Assembly (NCBI GenBank): GCA_963838735.1
Contig: CAWISG010000002.1
Span: 186,001 to 250,000 of the forward strand
DNA length: 64,000 nt
Source of the DNA: Parerythrobacter_A sp963838735
GTDB lineage: Bacteria; Pseudomonadota; Alphaproteobacteria; Sphingomonadales; Sphingomonadaceae
Direction: 5' to 3'
Below the pieces are notes generated by a model. That model had not been told where the DNA came from. It made no database searches and saw nothing but the letters and a program-made list of their open reading frames with translations. Shown in pieces: positions 26,608-35,098 of the stretch (the first letter of the stretch is position 1; each line of letters begins with the position of its first letter). The translations under genes were made by a program, and so were the position numbers.

Positions 26608-28263
26608 TTATTCCGGCGCGATGTAGACCTGCTGCCCCGCCACCCACGTCTGCAACACGCGCGTTTTCCGGATATCGGCAGGCGAAGCGATCAGCGGGTC
26701 GCGGTCCACGATAATGAAGTCCGCCCATTCGCCCGGCATCAGTTTGCCGAACTTGCCGTCCGCAAAGGCGGCATGCGCTCCGTCGGCAGTATAGCCGCGC
26801 AGCGCGACGGTGCGATTGACCGTTTCACCTGGCCGCCATCCACCGAACGGCTGTCCGTCCGCATCGGTGCGCGATATCGCGGCAGCGAGCCCTGCGAAGG
26901 GATCGGGCCGTTCGACCGGCGCATCCGATCCGAAGGCAAGCGGTGCGCCCGTTTCGGTGATGGTGCGCCACGCATAGGCGCCTTCCAGCCGGGGCGCGTC
27001 CAGCCGTTGTTCCGCCATTGTCCGGTCACTGGTCTGGTGAACCGGCTGCATCGACGCAATCACGCCATGCGCGCCGAATTTTGCAATATCTGCCGTATCC
27101 ACGATCTGCGCATGTTCGATGCGCCAGCGGCGGTCACCGTCATAGGTCTGGGCCAACTCGCCTATTGCGGCCAGCACTTCGCCATTGGCCGCATCGCCAA
27201 TGGCATGGATAGCAAGCTGGAAATCGTCCAGCGCCGCGCGGCTCATCAGATTTCGCAACTGTGTCGGTGTTTGCAGCGGCAGTCCGATATTACCCGCATC
27301 GTCGGCATAGGGCCGCTTCAGCCAAGCCCCGCGCGACCCCAAAGCACCGTCGAGATAAAGCTTCACACCGTTCAGGCGCAACCGGTCACCGTATAGCCAG
27401 CGCGTGGGTCCGGGGCCACCGATCAGCTGCATGGCATCGACTCCGGCGGCGTAGGAGATGGTCCGCACCCGTAACGCGCCGGCATCGCCCGCGCGTCGCA
27501 GGGCTTGCCAGTCCTCGATGGTTGTTCCCATGTCCGCCGCCGCCGTCACGCCCATCGCCACCAGCGTATCCTGCGCCTTCACCAGAGCCAGATCGCGGTC
27601 GGCTGGGGTGGGTGCGGGCACAATTTTCTGCACCAGGCCATAGGCCTCGTCCACGAAAACGCCCGACGGTTCATTGCTACCGGCCATGCGTTCGATCCGG
27701 CCGCCTGGTGGCGATTGCGTAGCGGCTGTAATGCCGGCGGCTTTCAGCGCAGCGGTGTTGCCCCATCCGGCATGGTTGTCGGACCGCTCAAGCCAAACCG
27801 GACGGTCCGCGACTGCCACGTCCAGTTCGGCTGCGGTCGGGAAACGGCCCAGTCCCCATTTCACCTGGTTCCATCCACGTCCGATAATCCACGGACGGCC
27901 CGAATATTCCTCCGCATAGGCGGCAATTTTCGCCTGCGCTTCTGCGAGCGATGTCGTGTCCGAGAGGTCCAGTGTCAGTGCGGCAAAACCAAGATCCATC
28001 ATGTGCAGGTGCGAATCCATCAAACCCGGCAGCATAACCTGCCCCTTGCCGTCGAACACGAAGTCGGGGTTGGCGGGTCGCCGGTCGCCATCGCGCAACA
28101 CCTGTTGCACCCGGCCCGCATCGTCCACCAGCAGCGCGGTGAAACGGTCGATCTCGCCGTTCTCGTCGAAGGCGATGCCCTGCACATTGTCGATCAGCGT
28201 ATCGGCGAGCGCCGGGCTAGCGCAGCACAGCAGAGCGGCGGCGAAGAGGCTGGCGCGGATCAT
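26608..28263 (-). CDS. Exported amidohydrolase family 3 protein
   Basis: A 551-residue metal-dependent hydrolase with a cleavable signal peptide (ending SPALAD), so probably periplasmic. Motifs are DSHLHMMD (metal-binding HxH), the SDNHAGW loop, GVKLYLDGALGSRGA, IHAIGDAANGEVL, IEHAQIVD, and FGSDAPVERPDPF with the active-site Asp. This pattern is the YtcJ/NfdA-like amidohydrolase 3 family, whose members are often annotated as N-substituted formamide deformylases. The substrate is unknown. It overlaps the upstream dehydrogenase stop by four bases. Confidence 0.88.
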   Translation of the reverse strand: MIRASLFAAALLCCASPALADTLIDNVQGIAFDENGEIDRFTALLVDDAGRVQQVLRDGDRRPANPDFVFDGKGQVMLPGLMDSHLHMMDLGFAALTLDLSDTTSLAEAQAKIAAYAEEYSGRPWIIGRGWNQVKWGLGRFPTAAELDVAVADRPVWLERSDNHAGWGNTAALKAAGITAATQSPPGGRIERMAGSNEPSGVFVDEAYGLVQKIVPAPTPADRDLALVKAQDTLVAMGVTAAADMGTTIEDWQALRRAGDAGALRVRTISYAAGVDAMQLIGGPGPTRWLYGDRLRLNGVKLYLDGALGSRGAWLKRPYADDAGNIGLPLQTPTQLRNLMSRAALDDFQLAIHAIGDAANGEVLAAIGELAQTYDGDRRWRIEHAQIVDTADIAKFGAHGVIASMQPVHQTSDRTMAEQRLDAPRLEGAYAWRTITETGAPLAFGSDAPVERPDPFAGLAAAISRTDADGQPFGGWRPGETVNRTVALRGYTADGAHAAFADGKFGKLMPGEWADFIIVDRDPLIASPADIRKTRVLQTWVAGQQVYIAPE

Positions 28264-29177
28264 GTATCGTGTCCTTCGGAATGTTTGCCGGTCGGGTAAC
28301 GCCGGATCAGCGCGCTGGTATCCTGACGCCCGCCTTCCATAGCCTGAACCTCGGCATAAAACCGGTCCACCATGGTGGCGACGGGTATTTCGACGCCCAA
28401 CCGTTCCGCCTCGGCCAGGGCATAGCCCAGATCCTTGCGCATCCAGTCAATGGCGAAGCCGAAATCGAACTCGCCCGCGACCATCGTCGCCCAGCGATTA
28501 TCCATCTGCCAGCTTTGGGCCGCGCCGCTGCCGATGGCCGCCAGCACGGCGTCCGCATCAAGGCCGGAGCCCTGCGTCAGACGCACCGCCTCTGCCAATC
28601 CCGCCAGCGTCCCGGCGATGCACACCTGGTTTGCCATCTTGGCCGTTTGGCCCGCACCGGCCGAACCGATCAACACGCTGCGCGCAGCGTAGGCGGACAT
28701 GACTGGCTCGGCGCGGGCAAAAGCATCGGCCTCGCCCCCGCACATGACGGCCAGCATGCCCTTCTGCGCACCGGCCTGCCCGCCCGAAACCGGCGCATCG
28801 AGGAAGCCTATGCCCCGTTTTGCCGCCGCTGCTTCCAGTTCACGCGCCATATCTGCCGAGGTTGTAGTGTGATCGACCAGCAAGCTGTGCTCTTCCATCG
28901 CCGCCAGTGCGCCGCCGTCGCTCAGCACGACCTGACGCACATCCTCGTCATTGCCCAAGCACAGGAAAACGATCTGCGCGTTTTCGACGACACCTGCGCG
29001 GGTGTTGCAGGTTTTGGGCGAATACCCTTCCTTCGAAAGCGCATCGGACCAAGCGCGTTCCTTTGCTTCGGTGCGGTTGAAAGCGGTCACGTCATGCCCT
29101 GCGCGCACCAGATGCGCTGCCATCGGCGCGCCCATCACGCCGAGGCCGAGGAAGGCTACTGAAACGGATTGTGTCAT
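28260..29177 (-). CDS. NAD(P)-dependent beta-hydroxyacid dehydrogenase (HIBADH family)
   Basis: A 305-residue protein with an N-terminal Rossmann motif FLGLGVMGAPMAAHLVRAGH, the substrate-binding DAPVSGGQAGAQKG, and the catalytic Lys in GAGQTAKMANQ. This is the 3-hydroxyisobutyrate/tartronate semialdehyde reductase superfamily. Likely a 2-hydroxy-3-oxo or 3-hydroxy acid dehydrogenase; exact substrate not determined. It is translationally coupled to the amidohydrolase gene (ATGA) and divergent from threonine ammonia-lyase. Confidence 0.89.
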   Translation of the reverse strand: MTQSVSVAFLGLGVMGAPMAAHLVRAGHDVTAFNRTEAKERAWSDALSKEGYSPKTCNTRAGVVENAQIVFLCLGNDEDVRQVVLSDGGALAAMEEHSLLVDHTTTSADMARELEAAAAKRGIGFLDAPVSGGQAGAQKGMLAVMCGGEADAFARAEPVMSAYAARSVLIGSAGAGQTAKMANQVCIAGTLAGLAEAVRLTQGSGLDADAVLAAIGSGAAQSWQMDNRWATMVAGEFDFGFAIDWMRKDLGYALAEAERLGVEIPVATMVDRFYAEVQAMEGGRQDTSALIRRYPTGKHSEGHDT

Positions 29178-29278
29178 AGGTGCGGAAGATACGAAGCACG
29201 CTGTACGCTGGCAATGCTTCCCTGTACCCCTAGCCGCACCCTTCCACGTCGTGTTCTTTTCGCCTAACCGCAGCGGCC

Positions 29279-30508
29279 ATGACCCGGAACGCGCTCGAGC
29301 AACTGACCCTGTCGCATGTGACCGCCGCGGCGGAGCGCATAAAAGGCGCGGTGGTGCGCACGCCCGCGCTGCACTCGATCACGCTGTCCGAGATTACCGG
29401 CGCGGATATCTGGCTGAAGTTCGAAAATCAGCAATTTACCGCTGCCTACAAGGAACGCGGCGCCCTGAATGCGCTGCTGCTGCTGACGGAAGAACAGCGC
29501 GCGCGGGGGGTTATCGCGGCGTCGGCGGGCAACCATTCGCAAGGGTTGAGCTATCACGGCACCCGGCTGGGTGTACCGGTCACCATCGTCATGCCGCGCA
29601 CAACACCGACGGTAAAGGTGATGCAGACCGAAAGCGTGGGCGGGACTGTGGTGCTAGAAGGCGAAACATTCGACGATGCCTATGCCCATGCACGCGAGCT
29701 GGAGCGTGACCGCAACCTGACCTTCGTACATCCGTTCGATGATCCGGACGTCGCGGCGGGGGCGGGCACCGTCGCGCTGGAATTGTTCGACGATGTGTCG
29801 GACCTCGATTGCATCGTTACGCCGATCGGCGGCGGCGGTCTGATATCGGGCATGTCGACCGTCGCCCGCGCGCGGTTTCCCGAGATGGAAGTGGTGGGCG
29901 TTCAGGCCGAACTGTTCCCGTCAATGTATGCGCATATCAAGAAGCTCGACCCCAAATGCGGCGGCGATACGCTGGCCGAGGGGATCGCAGTGAAGGCACC
30001 GGGCGCGTTCACCAGCCAGATCATCGCCGAGCGGGTGGACGATATCCTGCTGGTCGACGAAGCGTCGCTGGAAAAGGCGGTGTCGCTGTTGCTGCAAATC
30101 GAGAAAACCGTGGTGGAAGGTGCCGGGGCGGCGGGGCTGGCCGCGGTGCTTGCGAACCCGGAACGGTTTGCGGGCAAGCGGCTGGGGCTGGTGCTGTGCG
30201 GCGGCAATATCGACATGCGGCTATTGGCCAACGTGCTGCTGCGCGACCTGGCGCGTTCGGGCCGGCTGGCGCGGTTGCGGGTGACATTGCAGGACCGTCC
30301 GGGTGCGCTTTACAAGGTGATGAAGCTGTTCGATGCGCACAACGTCAATATTATCGAGATTTATCACCAGCGTATTTTCACTACGCTGCCGGCCAAGGGC
30401 CTGATCACCGACATCGAATGCGAAGCCCGCGACAGTGCGCAGCTGGACGCATTGATCGAAACTTTGCGCGGGGCAGGGTACTCCGTCACACCCGTCGAGC
30501 TGGCTTAA
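29279..30508 (+). CDS. ilvA: Threonine ammonia-lyase (threonine deaminase)
   Basis: A 409-residue fold-type II PLP enzyme. The PLP-binding Lys is in AAYKERGALNA, the phosphate/substrate loop is SAGNHSQG, and the phosphate-binding glycine loop is GGGGLISG. A C-terminal ACT domain (RLRVTLQDRPGALYKVMKLF) suggests allosteric control. It converts threonine to 2-oxobutyrate for isoleucine synthesis or catabolism; a single ACT domain is the IlvA-1Cterm/TdcB-like type. It is transcribed divergently from the dehydrogenase gene. Confidence 0.92.
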   Translation: MTRNALEQLTLSHVTAAAERIKGAVVRTPALHSITLSEITGADIWLKFENQQFTAAYKERGALNALLLLTEEQRARGVIAASAGNHSQGLSYHGTRLGVPVTIVMPRTTPTVKVMQTESVGGTVVLEGETFDDAYAHARELERDRNLTFVHPFDDPDVAAGAGTVALELFDDVSDLDCIVTPIGGGGLISGMSTVARARFPEMEVVGVQAELFPSMYAHIKKLDPKCGGDTLAEGIAVKAPGAFTSQIIAERVDDILLVDEASLEKAVSLLLQIEKTVVEGAGAAGLAAVLANPERFAGKRLGLVLCGGNIDMRLLANVLLRDLARSGRLARLRVTLQDRPGALYKVMKLFDAHNVNIIEIYHQRIFTTLPAKGLITDIECEARDSAQLDALIETLRGAGYSVTPVELA

Positions 30509-30673
30509 TCGGCGCCCGGTTTCGACAGGACTTTTCCACCACACATGCCAACCGATGGCAATATGATGGTTAAGCCCCTTTAATCTGCTGCGCCCGGCGG
30601 GCATACCCTCCGACATCACCGGCGCCTCGACCGTCGATTCCACCCGCCAGTTGCCAAGGACCAGTTCTCACCC

Positions 30674-31489
30674 GTGTCGGCCCCCGTTCGCTTTCCCCGA
30701 TTTTTCGTCACCACGCCCGCACCGTGCCCCTACCTGCCGGGCCGCAGCGAGCGGAAGGTATTCACCGAGCTGAAGGGACCGCATTCGGATGAGATGAACG
30801 AGGCGCTGGGCCGTATCGGTTTTCGCCGCAGCCAGACAGTCGCCTATCGGCCAAGCTGTGCCGATTGCCGCGCCTGCGTGTCGGTGCGCGTGGTCGCAAG
30901 CGAGTTCAAGCCCAGCACGACGCAGCGCAAGAATCTTCGCCGCAATGGTGATCTGGTTGCCACCGAATGCCGCCCGTGGGCGACCGAAGAGCAATTCGCG
31001 CTGCTGACCGCCTATCTTACGCATCGCCACCCTGATGGCGGGATGAATGCGATGGAGGAGATGGATTATGCCGACATGGTCGAGCATACACCCGTCACAA
31101 GCTATGTGATCGAATACCGCGAACCGTCTTTAGATGACGAGCCAGGGCGGCTGGTTGGGGCGTGCCTGACCGACCGGCAGAGCGACGGGCTATCGATGAT
31201 CTACAGCTTCTACGATCCGGACCATTCAAGCCGGTCGGGTCTGGGCAACTACATCATCCTCGACCACATACGGCGCGCCGCGCGAACGCAGTTGGACTAT
31301 GTCTATCTGGGCTATTGGGTCGATGGTTCGGCGCGTATGCAGTACAAGATCCGCTACCGTCCGATCGAGCAGCTGAGTCGCAATGGCTGGACACGCCTCG
31401 AAAGCGAGGAGCAGGATGCGCTAATCCGCAAAACGTTGGTAAAACGTGCCGGCAAACCAGCTACCGGGGTAACGCCTTTTCGCAAATAG
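30674..31489 (+). CDS. bpt: Aminoacyl-tRNA-protein transferase (Ate/Bpt type)
   Basis: A 271-residue member of the arginyl/leucyl-tRNA-protein transferase family of the N-end rule pathway. Motifs are the N-terminal CPYLPGRSERKVFTEL, YRPSCADCRAC cysteine cluster, QRKNLRRN, and the C-terminal MIYSFYDPDHSSRSGLG and YLGYWVDGSARMQYK. It attaches Leu (Bpt) or Arg to acidic N-termini. The start is a GTG at 30674; the reading frame before it is not convincing. It is convergent to glnA across a terminator. Confidence 0.9.
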   Translation: MSAPVRFPRFFVTTPAPCPYLPGRSERKVFTELKGPHSDEMNEALGRIGFRRSQTVAYRPSCADCRACVSVRVVASEFKPSTTQRKNLRRNGDLVATECRPWATEEQFALLTAYLTHRHPDGGMNAMEEMDYADMVEHTPVTSYVIEYREPSLDDEPGRLVGACLTDRQSDGLSMIYSFYDPDHSSRSGLGNYIILDHIRRAARTQLDYVYLGYWVDGSARMQYKIRYRPIEQLSRNGWTRLESEEQDALIRKTLVKRAGKPATGVTPFRK

Positions 31490-31594
31490 CGGGGGTTAGG
31501 CTAGGTGGCGTGCTTTCGAGCGGAATGGCACCTTTAAGCCACGAAAATCAATAGCTTGGTCTATTGCGATAACTTTTTGTAATCATTTAGAACC

Positions 31595-31632
31595 AAAAAG
31601 AGCGCGCGGAAATCTACGCGCGCTCTCTTTTT
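31595..31632. terminator. Bidirectional terminator between bpt and glnA
   Basis: A stem GAGCGCGCG (31600-31608) pairs with CGCGCGCTC (31617-31625) over an eight-base loop. It is flanked by AAAAA on the left and TCTTTTT on the right, so it can end transcripts from both the bpt side and the convergent glnA side. It lies about 110 bases after bpt and 30 bases after the glnA stop. Confidence 0.85.
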
Positions 31633-31654
31633 GTTACCTATGATGTCGAACGGG

Positions 31655-33064
31655 TCAGGCGCTGTAATACATATCGTATTCCACTGCGCTCGGCGTGGTT
31701 TCCCAGCGGCTGACTTCTTCCCACTTCAAGTCGCAATAGGCGTCGATCTGGTCCTTGCTGAACACGTCGCCCTTCAAAAGGAATTCGTGGTCGGCTTCCA
31801 GCGCTTCCAGCGCTTCACGCAACGAACCGCAGACCGTCGGAATGTCGGTCAGCTCTTCGGGTGGCAGGTCGTACAGGTTCTTGTCCATCGCCTCGCCAGG
31901 ATGGATCTTGTTCGTGATCCCGTCGATGCCGGCCATCATCAATGCGGCGGAGGAAAGGTACGGGTTTGCCAGTGCATCAGGGAAACGGAACTCGACCCGC
32001 TTCGCCTTCTCGCCTGCACCATACGGGATGCGGCACGACGCCGACCGGTTTCGCGCGGAATAGGCTAGCAGAACCGGCGCTTCGAAGCCCGGTACCAAGC
32101 GCTTGTAACTGTTGGTCGTGGGATTGGTGAAGGCATTCAGCGCCTTGGCGTGTTTGATAACGCCGCCGATATAATACAGGCACGTATCGCTGAGCCCGGC
32201 ATAGCCGTCACCTGCGAAGGTGTTCTTGCCATCGTTCCAGATCGACATGTGCGTATGCATGCCCGAACCATTATCGTCCTTGATCGGCTTGGGCATGAAA
32301 GTCGCCGTCTTGCCGTAGGCATGGGCGACCTGTTGCACGACATATTTGTAGATCTGCATGTTGTCGGCGGACTCGAGCAGGGTGGCGAATGTCACACCCA
32401 GCTCATGCTGTGCGGCGGCGACTTCGTGATGATGCTTGTCGCAGGGCAGGCCCATTTCCAACATGGTCGACACCATCTCGCTGCGGATATCAACGGCGCT
32501 ATCGACCGGTGCGACCGGGAAATAGCCGCCTTTTGCGCGGGGGCGGTGGGCCAGATTGCCACCTTCATACTCCTTGCCTGCATTCGTCGGCAATTCGACA
32601 TCGTCGATGGCGAAACCCGAACCAGCATAGCCATCTTCGAAGCGCACATCGTCGAACATGAAGAATTCGGCTTCGGTGCCGACGAAGATCGTGTCGCCCA
32701 GTCCGGTGCTCTTCACATAGGCTTCGGCGCGCTTGGCCGTGCTGCGCGGATCGCGGCTGTACAATTCGCCCGTGCTCGGCTCCACGATATCGCAGAACAG
32801 GATCATCATTGGCGTCGCGCTGAACGGGTCGATATACGCGCGGTCCAGGTCGGGACGCAGGATCATGTCGCTTTCGTTGATCACCTTCCATCCTTCGATA
32901 GAAGAACCATCGAACATCAGGCCGTCCTCAAGCTCGTCCTCGCCAAGCACACCGGCGACCATCGACAGGTGCTGCCACTTGCCCTTGGGGTCGGTAAAAC
33001 GCAGATCGACCCACTCGATCCCGTCGTCCTTGATCTGTTTCAGAATGTCTTTTGCGGATGCCAT
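31655..33064 (-). CDS. glnA: Glutamine synthetase type I
   Basis: A 469-residue GSI enzyme making glutamine from glutamate and ammonia. It has the N-terminal latch (KWQHLSMVAG, FDGSSIEGW), metal/glutamate-binding EAEFFMFD, NGSGMHTHMS, and the adenylylation-site Tyr398 in NLYDLPPEE, which indicates the beta subtype regulated by GlnE. The ATG at 33064 with AAGGA upstream gives MASAKDILK, the family start. It follows glnB by 70 bases. Confidence 0.97.
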   Translation of the reverse strand: MASAKDILKQIKDDGIEWVDLRFTDPKGKWQHLSMVAGVLGEDELEDGLMFDGSSIEGWKVINESDMILRPDLDRAYIDPFSATPMMILFCDIVEPSTGELYSRDPRSTAKRAEAYVKSTGLGDTIFVGTEAEFFMFDDVRFEDGYAGSGFAIDDVELPTNAGKEYEGGNLAHRPRAKGGYFPVAPVDSAVDIRSEMVSTMLEMGLPCDKHHHEVAAAQHELGVTFATLLESADNMQIYKYVVQQVAHAYGKTATFMPKPIKDDNGSGMHTHMSIWNDGKNTFAGDGYAGLSDTCLYYIGGVIKHAKALNAFTNPTTNSYKRLVPGFEAPVLLAYSARNRSASCRIPYGAGEKAKRVEFRFPDALANPYLSSAALMMAGIDGITNKIHPGEAMDKNLYDLPPEELTDIPTVCGSLREALEALEADHEFLLKGDVFSKDQIDAYCDLKWEEVSRWETTPSAVEYDMYYSA

Positions 33065-33134
33065 GTCAGGTCCTTTGTCGTGATGGGTAGGTTGGGATGC
33101 AGTAGTGTTGTCGCGGCAGAACCGCGCGAGGACG

Positions 33135-33473
33135 TCAGATAGCCTCGTCGTCGGTTTCGCCGGTCCGGATACGCAGCGCACTTTCGATGGCAGTGACAAA
33201 AATCTTGCCGTCGCCGATGCGCCCGGTCTGCGCCGATGCCGCAATGGCTTCGACAACCTGCGATGCCATCGTGTCCGTAACGATAACTTCCAGTTTAACC
33301 TTGGGCAGGAAATCTACGACATATTCAGCACCGCGATACAGTTCGGTATGTCCTTTCTGCCGACCGAAGCCCTTGGCTTCCAGCACGGTGATGCCGGATA
33401 CACCGATCTCGTGCAGCGCCTCCTTCACTTCATCCAGCTTGAAGGGTTTGATAATCGCTTCGATCTTCTTCAC
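33135..33473 (-). CDS. glnB: Nitrogen regulatory protein P-II
   Basis: A 112-residue PII protein. The T-loop GHTELYRGAEYVVDFLPK holds the uridylylated Tyr51, and TGRIGDGKIFV is the B-loop. The start is a GTG at 33473 (read as Met, MKKIEAIIKPFK), with GAGG seven bases upstream; this gives the family's exact length. An upstream TTG at 33479 is less likely. PII senses 2-oxoglutarate and ATP and controls glutamine synthetase adenylylation; glnB-glnA is the usual pair. Confidence 0.96.
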   Translation of the reverse strand: MKKIEAIIKPFKLDEVKEALHEIGVSGITVLEAKGFGRQKGHTELYRGAEYVVDFLPKVKLEVIVTDTMASQVVEAIAASAQTGRIGDGKIFVTAIESALRIRTGETDDEAI

Positions 33474-33673
33474 GCCCAAACCTCGTTTCAGTTACCGCCC
33501 CGTTTCGCCAATCTGCGTGCTTATCGTTCTAGTCGTGCCGACGGGTGTTGCACGGGGTCGATATTTCAAGCGCCATCTTAACACTTCGTTTCAAGAACCG
33601 TGCCATGCCCCATTCGTTCCGAAAGGGCAGAAAGCCGCGGTTTTCAGTTGAAGGCCGCTATTTTATCGGGCAG

Positions 33674-33698
33674 CGCCTGCCTATTTTTCAGGCAGGCG
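33674..33698. terminator. Hairpin at the restored argC stop
   Basis: A perfect 8-base-pair inverted repeat, CGCCTGCC (33674-33681) with GGCAGGCG (33691-33698), spaced by nine bases. On the minus strand the loop reads TGAAAAATA and contains the TGA (33690-33688) that would end argC once its three extra bases are removed. The downstream minus-strand T-tract is weak, so termination is uncertain. Confidence 0.5.
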
Positions 33699-34641
33699 GC
33701 GGTAAGCGCAGGCCGGTGTCTTCGGGTAGTCCGGCCAGTCAGGTTCAGCGACTGGACCGCCGCACCGCCAGCGCCCTTACCCAGATTGTCGAGCCGCGCG
33801 AGCAGCCGCACCTGTGTGCCGTCCTCGTCGGCGCACACGAACAGTTCCATCGCGTCGCTGCCCGCGCTGTCTGCGGACAGGCACAATTCGGCAGGCACGC
33901 CATCCGCCACAGTAACGATAGCGGAGCGATTGTACTGAACGCGCAACGCATCGCGCATCGCGGCAGGTTCGATGCGCGTGTCCGCTCGCGATTCCAGCGC
34001 GGCGAGGTTCAGCGGCACATCCACGATCATGCCGCGATAGGCGCGTGCAACGGCAGGGCTGAAAACGGGGTCGTGAGCCAGTCCGGCATGATAGCGCATT
34101 TCCGCCAGATGCTTGTGGCCCAAGACCGAGGCCGTAGCTGCGCAATGCAAGCGCCGGATCGCCGTCGAACCGTTCGATCAGTGCTTTGCCGCCACCGGAG
34201 TATCCGGACACGGCATTGACGCTGTAGGGCCAGTCTGCCGGGCAGCAGCCCGGCGCGCACCAGCGGCGCGATCAGAGCGAGGAAGCCGGTGGGATAGCAG
34301 CCGGGATTGCTGACCCTCGCTGCTTCGGCGACGGCGTCACTGCCGACCAGTTCGGGAAAGCCGTAAGTCCATCCCGATGCAGTGCGATGGGCGCTGGATG
34401 CGTCGATAACGCGCGTATGGGAGGTGCCATCAATCATGGCAACCGCCTCGAGCGCCGCTGCGTCGGGCAGGCACAGGATCGCGATATCGGCGTTGTTCAA
34501 TGCTTCGCGGCGTGCACCGGCATGTCTGCGCACAGCGTCATCCAGCACGATCAACGAGAATTCAGGTCGGTTTGCCAGCCGCTCGCGGATTTCAAGCCCG
34601 GTGGTGCCTTCCGCCCCGTCGATGAATATCCGCAGCGCCAC
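33688..34641 (-). pseudogene. argC: N-acetyl-gamma-glutamyl-phosphate reductase (type 2), three frameshifts
   Basis: An ArgC that reduces N-acetylglutamyl phosphate in arginine synthesis, broken into four pieces. The start frame from the ATG at 34641 has IFIDGAEGTTGLEIRERL and the active-site SNPGCYPTGF. Near 34221-34226 coding shifts to VNAVSGYSGGGKALIERF. Near 34119-34121 (an extra G in GGG) it shifts to GHKHLAEMRYHAGL. Near 33739 it shifts to LAGLPEDTGLRLPPA and the TGA at 33690-33688. Each shift needs removal of one base; with all three removed the product is about 316 residues. Coding quality is otherwise high. It starts six bases after the SH3-protein stop. Confidence 0.86.
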
Positions 34642-34647
34642 GTGCTG

Positions 34648-35019
34648 TCAGGCCGGCACGGTCAGCGCGTCGGCGGGAACCCAGCCGCTTGGCCCGTCCG
34701 GACCGACACAACCCCAGCTCCAGCTCCCTGCGGTATCGAGCAGCTCGAACCGCGACCCGGCGGCAAGGCGGGTAATTGTCTTCGCATCAAGTTGGGGTTG
34801 AAGGCGCAGATCGACAGGCTGGTCGGCGACTGTACTGATTGTCGGCATGGCGTAAACCGGCACGAGATACCGAGACGCGAGCGCAATATGGGCAAGGTCG
34901 CCACGCAGCGGCAAGGTGCCAGCTGCCGGGCGCGCGACGGGTCCGGCAAGCGCAATCGTACCCTGCGGCACGGGATATGAACCGTCTGGCGGCCTCTGCG
35001 CGGGGGGCGGGTTGCTCAA
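34648..35019 (-). CDS. SH3-domain protein (truncated C40-peptidase-like)
   Basis: A 123-residue protein with a short Pro-rich start, a segment LPLRGDLAHIALASRYLVP, and one bacterial SH3 domain (VDLRLQPQLDAKTITRLAAGSRFELLDTAGSWSWG). In sphingomonads similar N-terminal regions usually precede an NlpC/P60 (C40) peptidase domain; no Cys-His peptidase core follows here because the gene stops six bases before argC. It may be a degenerate or stand-alone wall-binding module. Upstream is a leucyl aminopeptidase gene. Confidence 0.7.
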   Translation of the reverse strand: MSNPPPAQRPPDGSYPVPQGTIALAGPVARPAAGTLPLRGDLAHIALASRYLVPVYAMPTISTVADQPVDLRLQPQLDAKTITRLAAGSRFELLDTAGSWSWGCVGPDGPSGWVPADALTVPA

Positions 35020-35098
35020 GGCAGCACCCTTTGCCCGTCACGCGCATGCCGGACAAGCAATGCGCATTGCCTATCCGCAAGTATATTGGTCATGCAAT

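Noticed and set aside
28269..29162. A 297-codon plus-strand frame opposite the HIBADH-family gene
   Set aside because: It is the complement of a clear dehydrogenase gene, with no domain motifs of its own.
30520..30545. A second copy of the REP-like palindrome (TTCGACAGG at about 30525)
   Set aside because: Only nine bases of one arm match and there is no opposite arm.
33480..33640. A sigma-54 type -24/-12 promoter upstream of glnB
   Set aside because: GG-N10-GC spacing can be found but the flanking consensus TGGCAC/TTGC is absent, so it is not supported.
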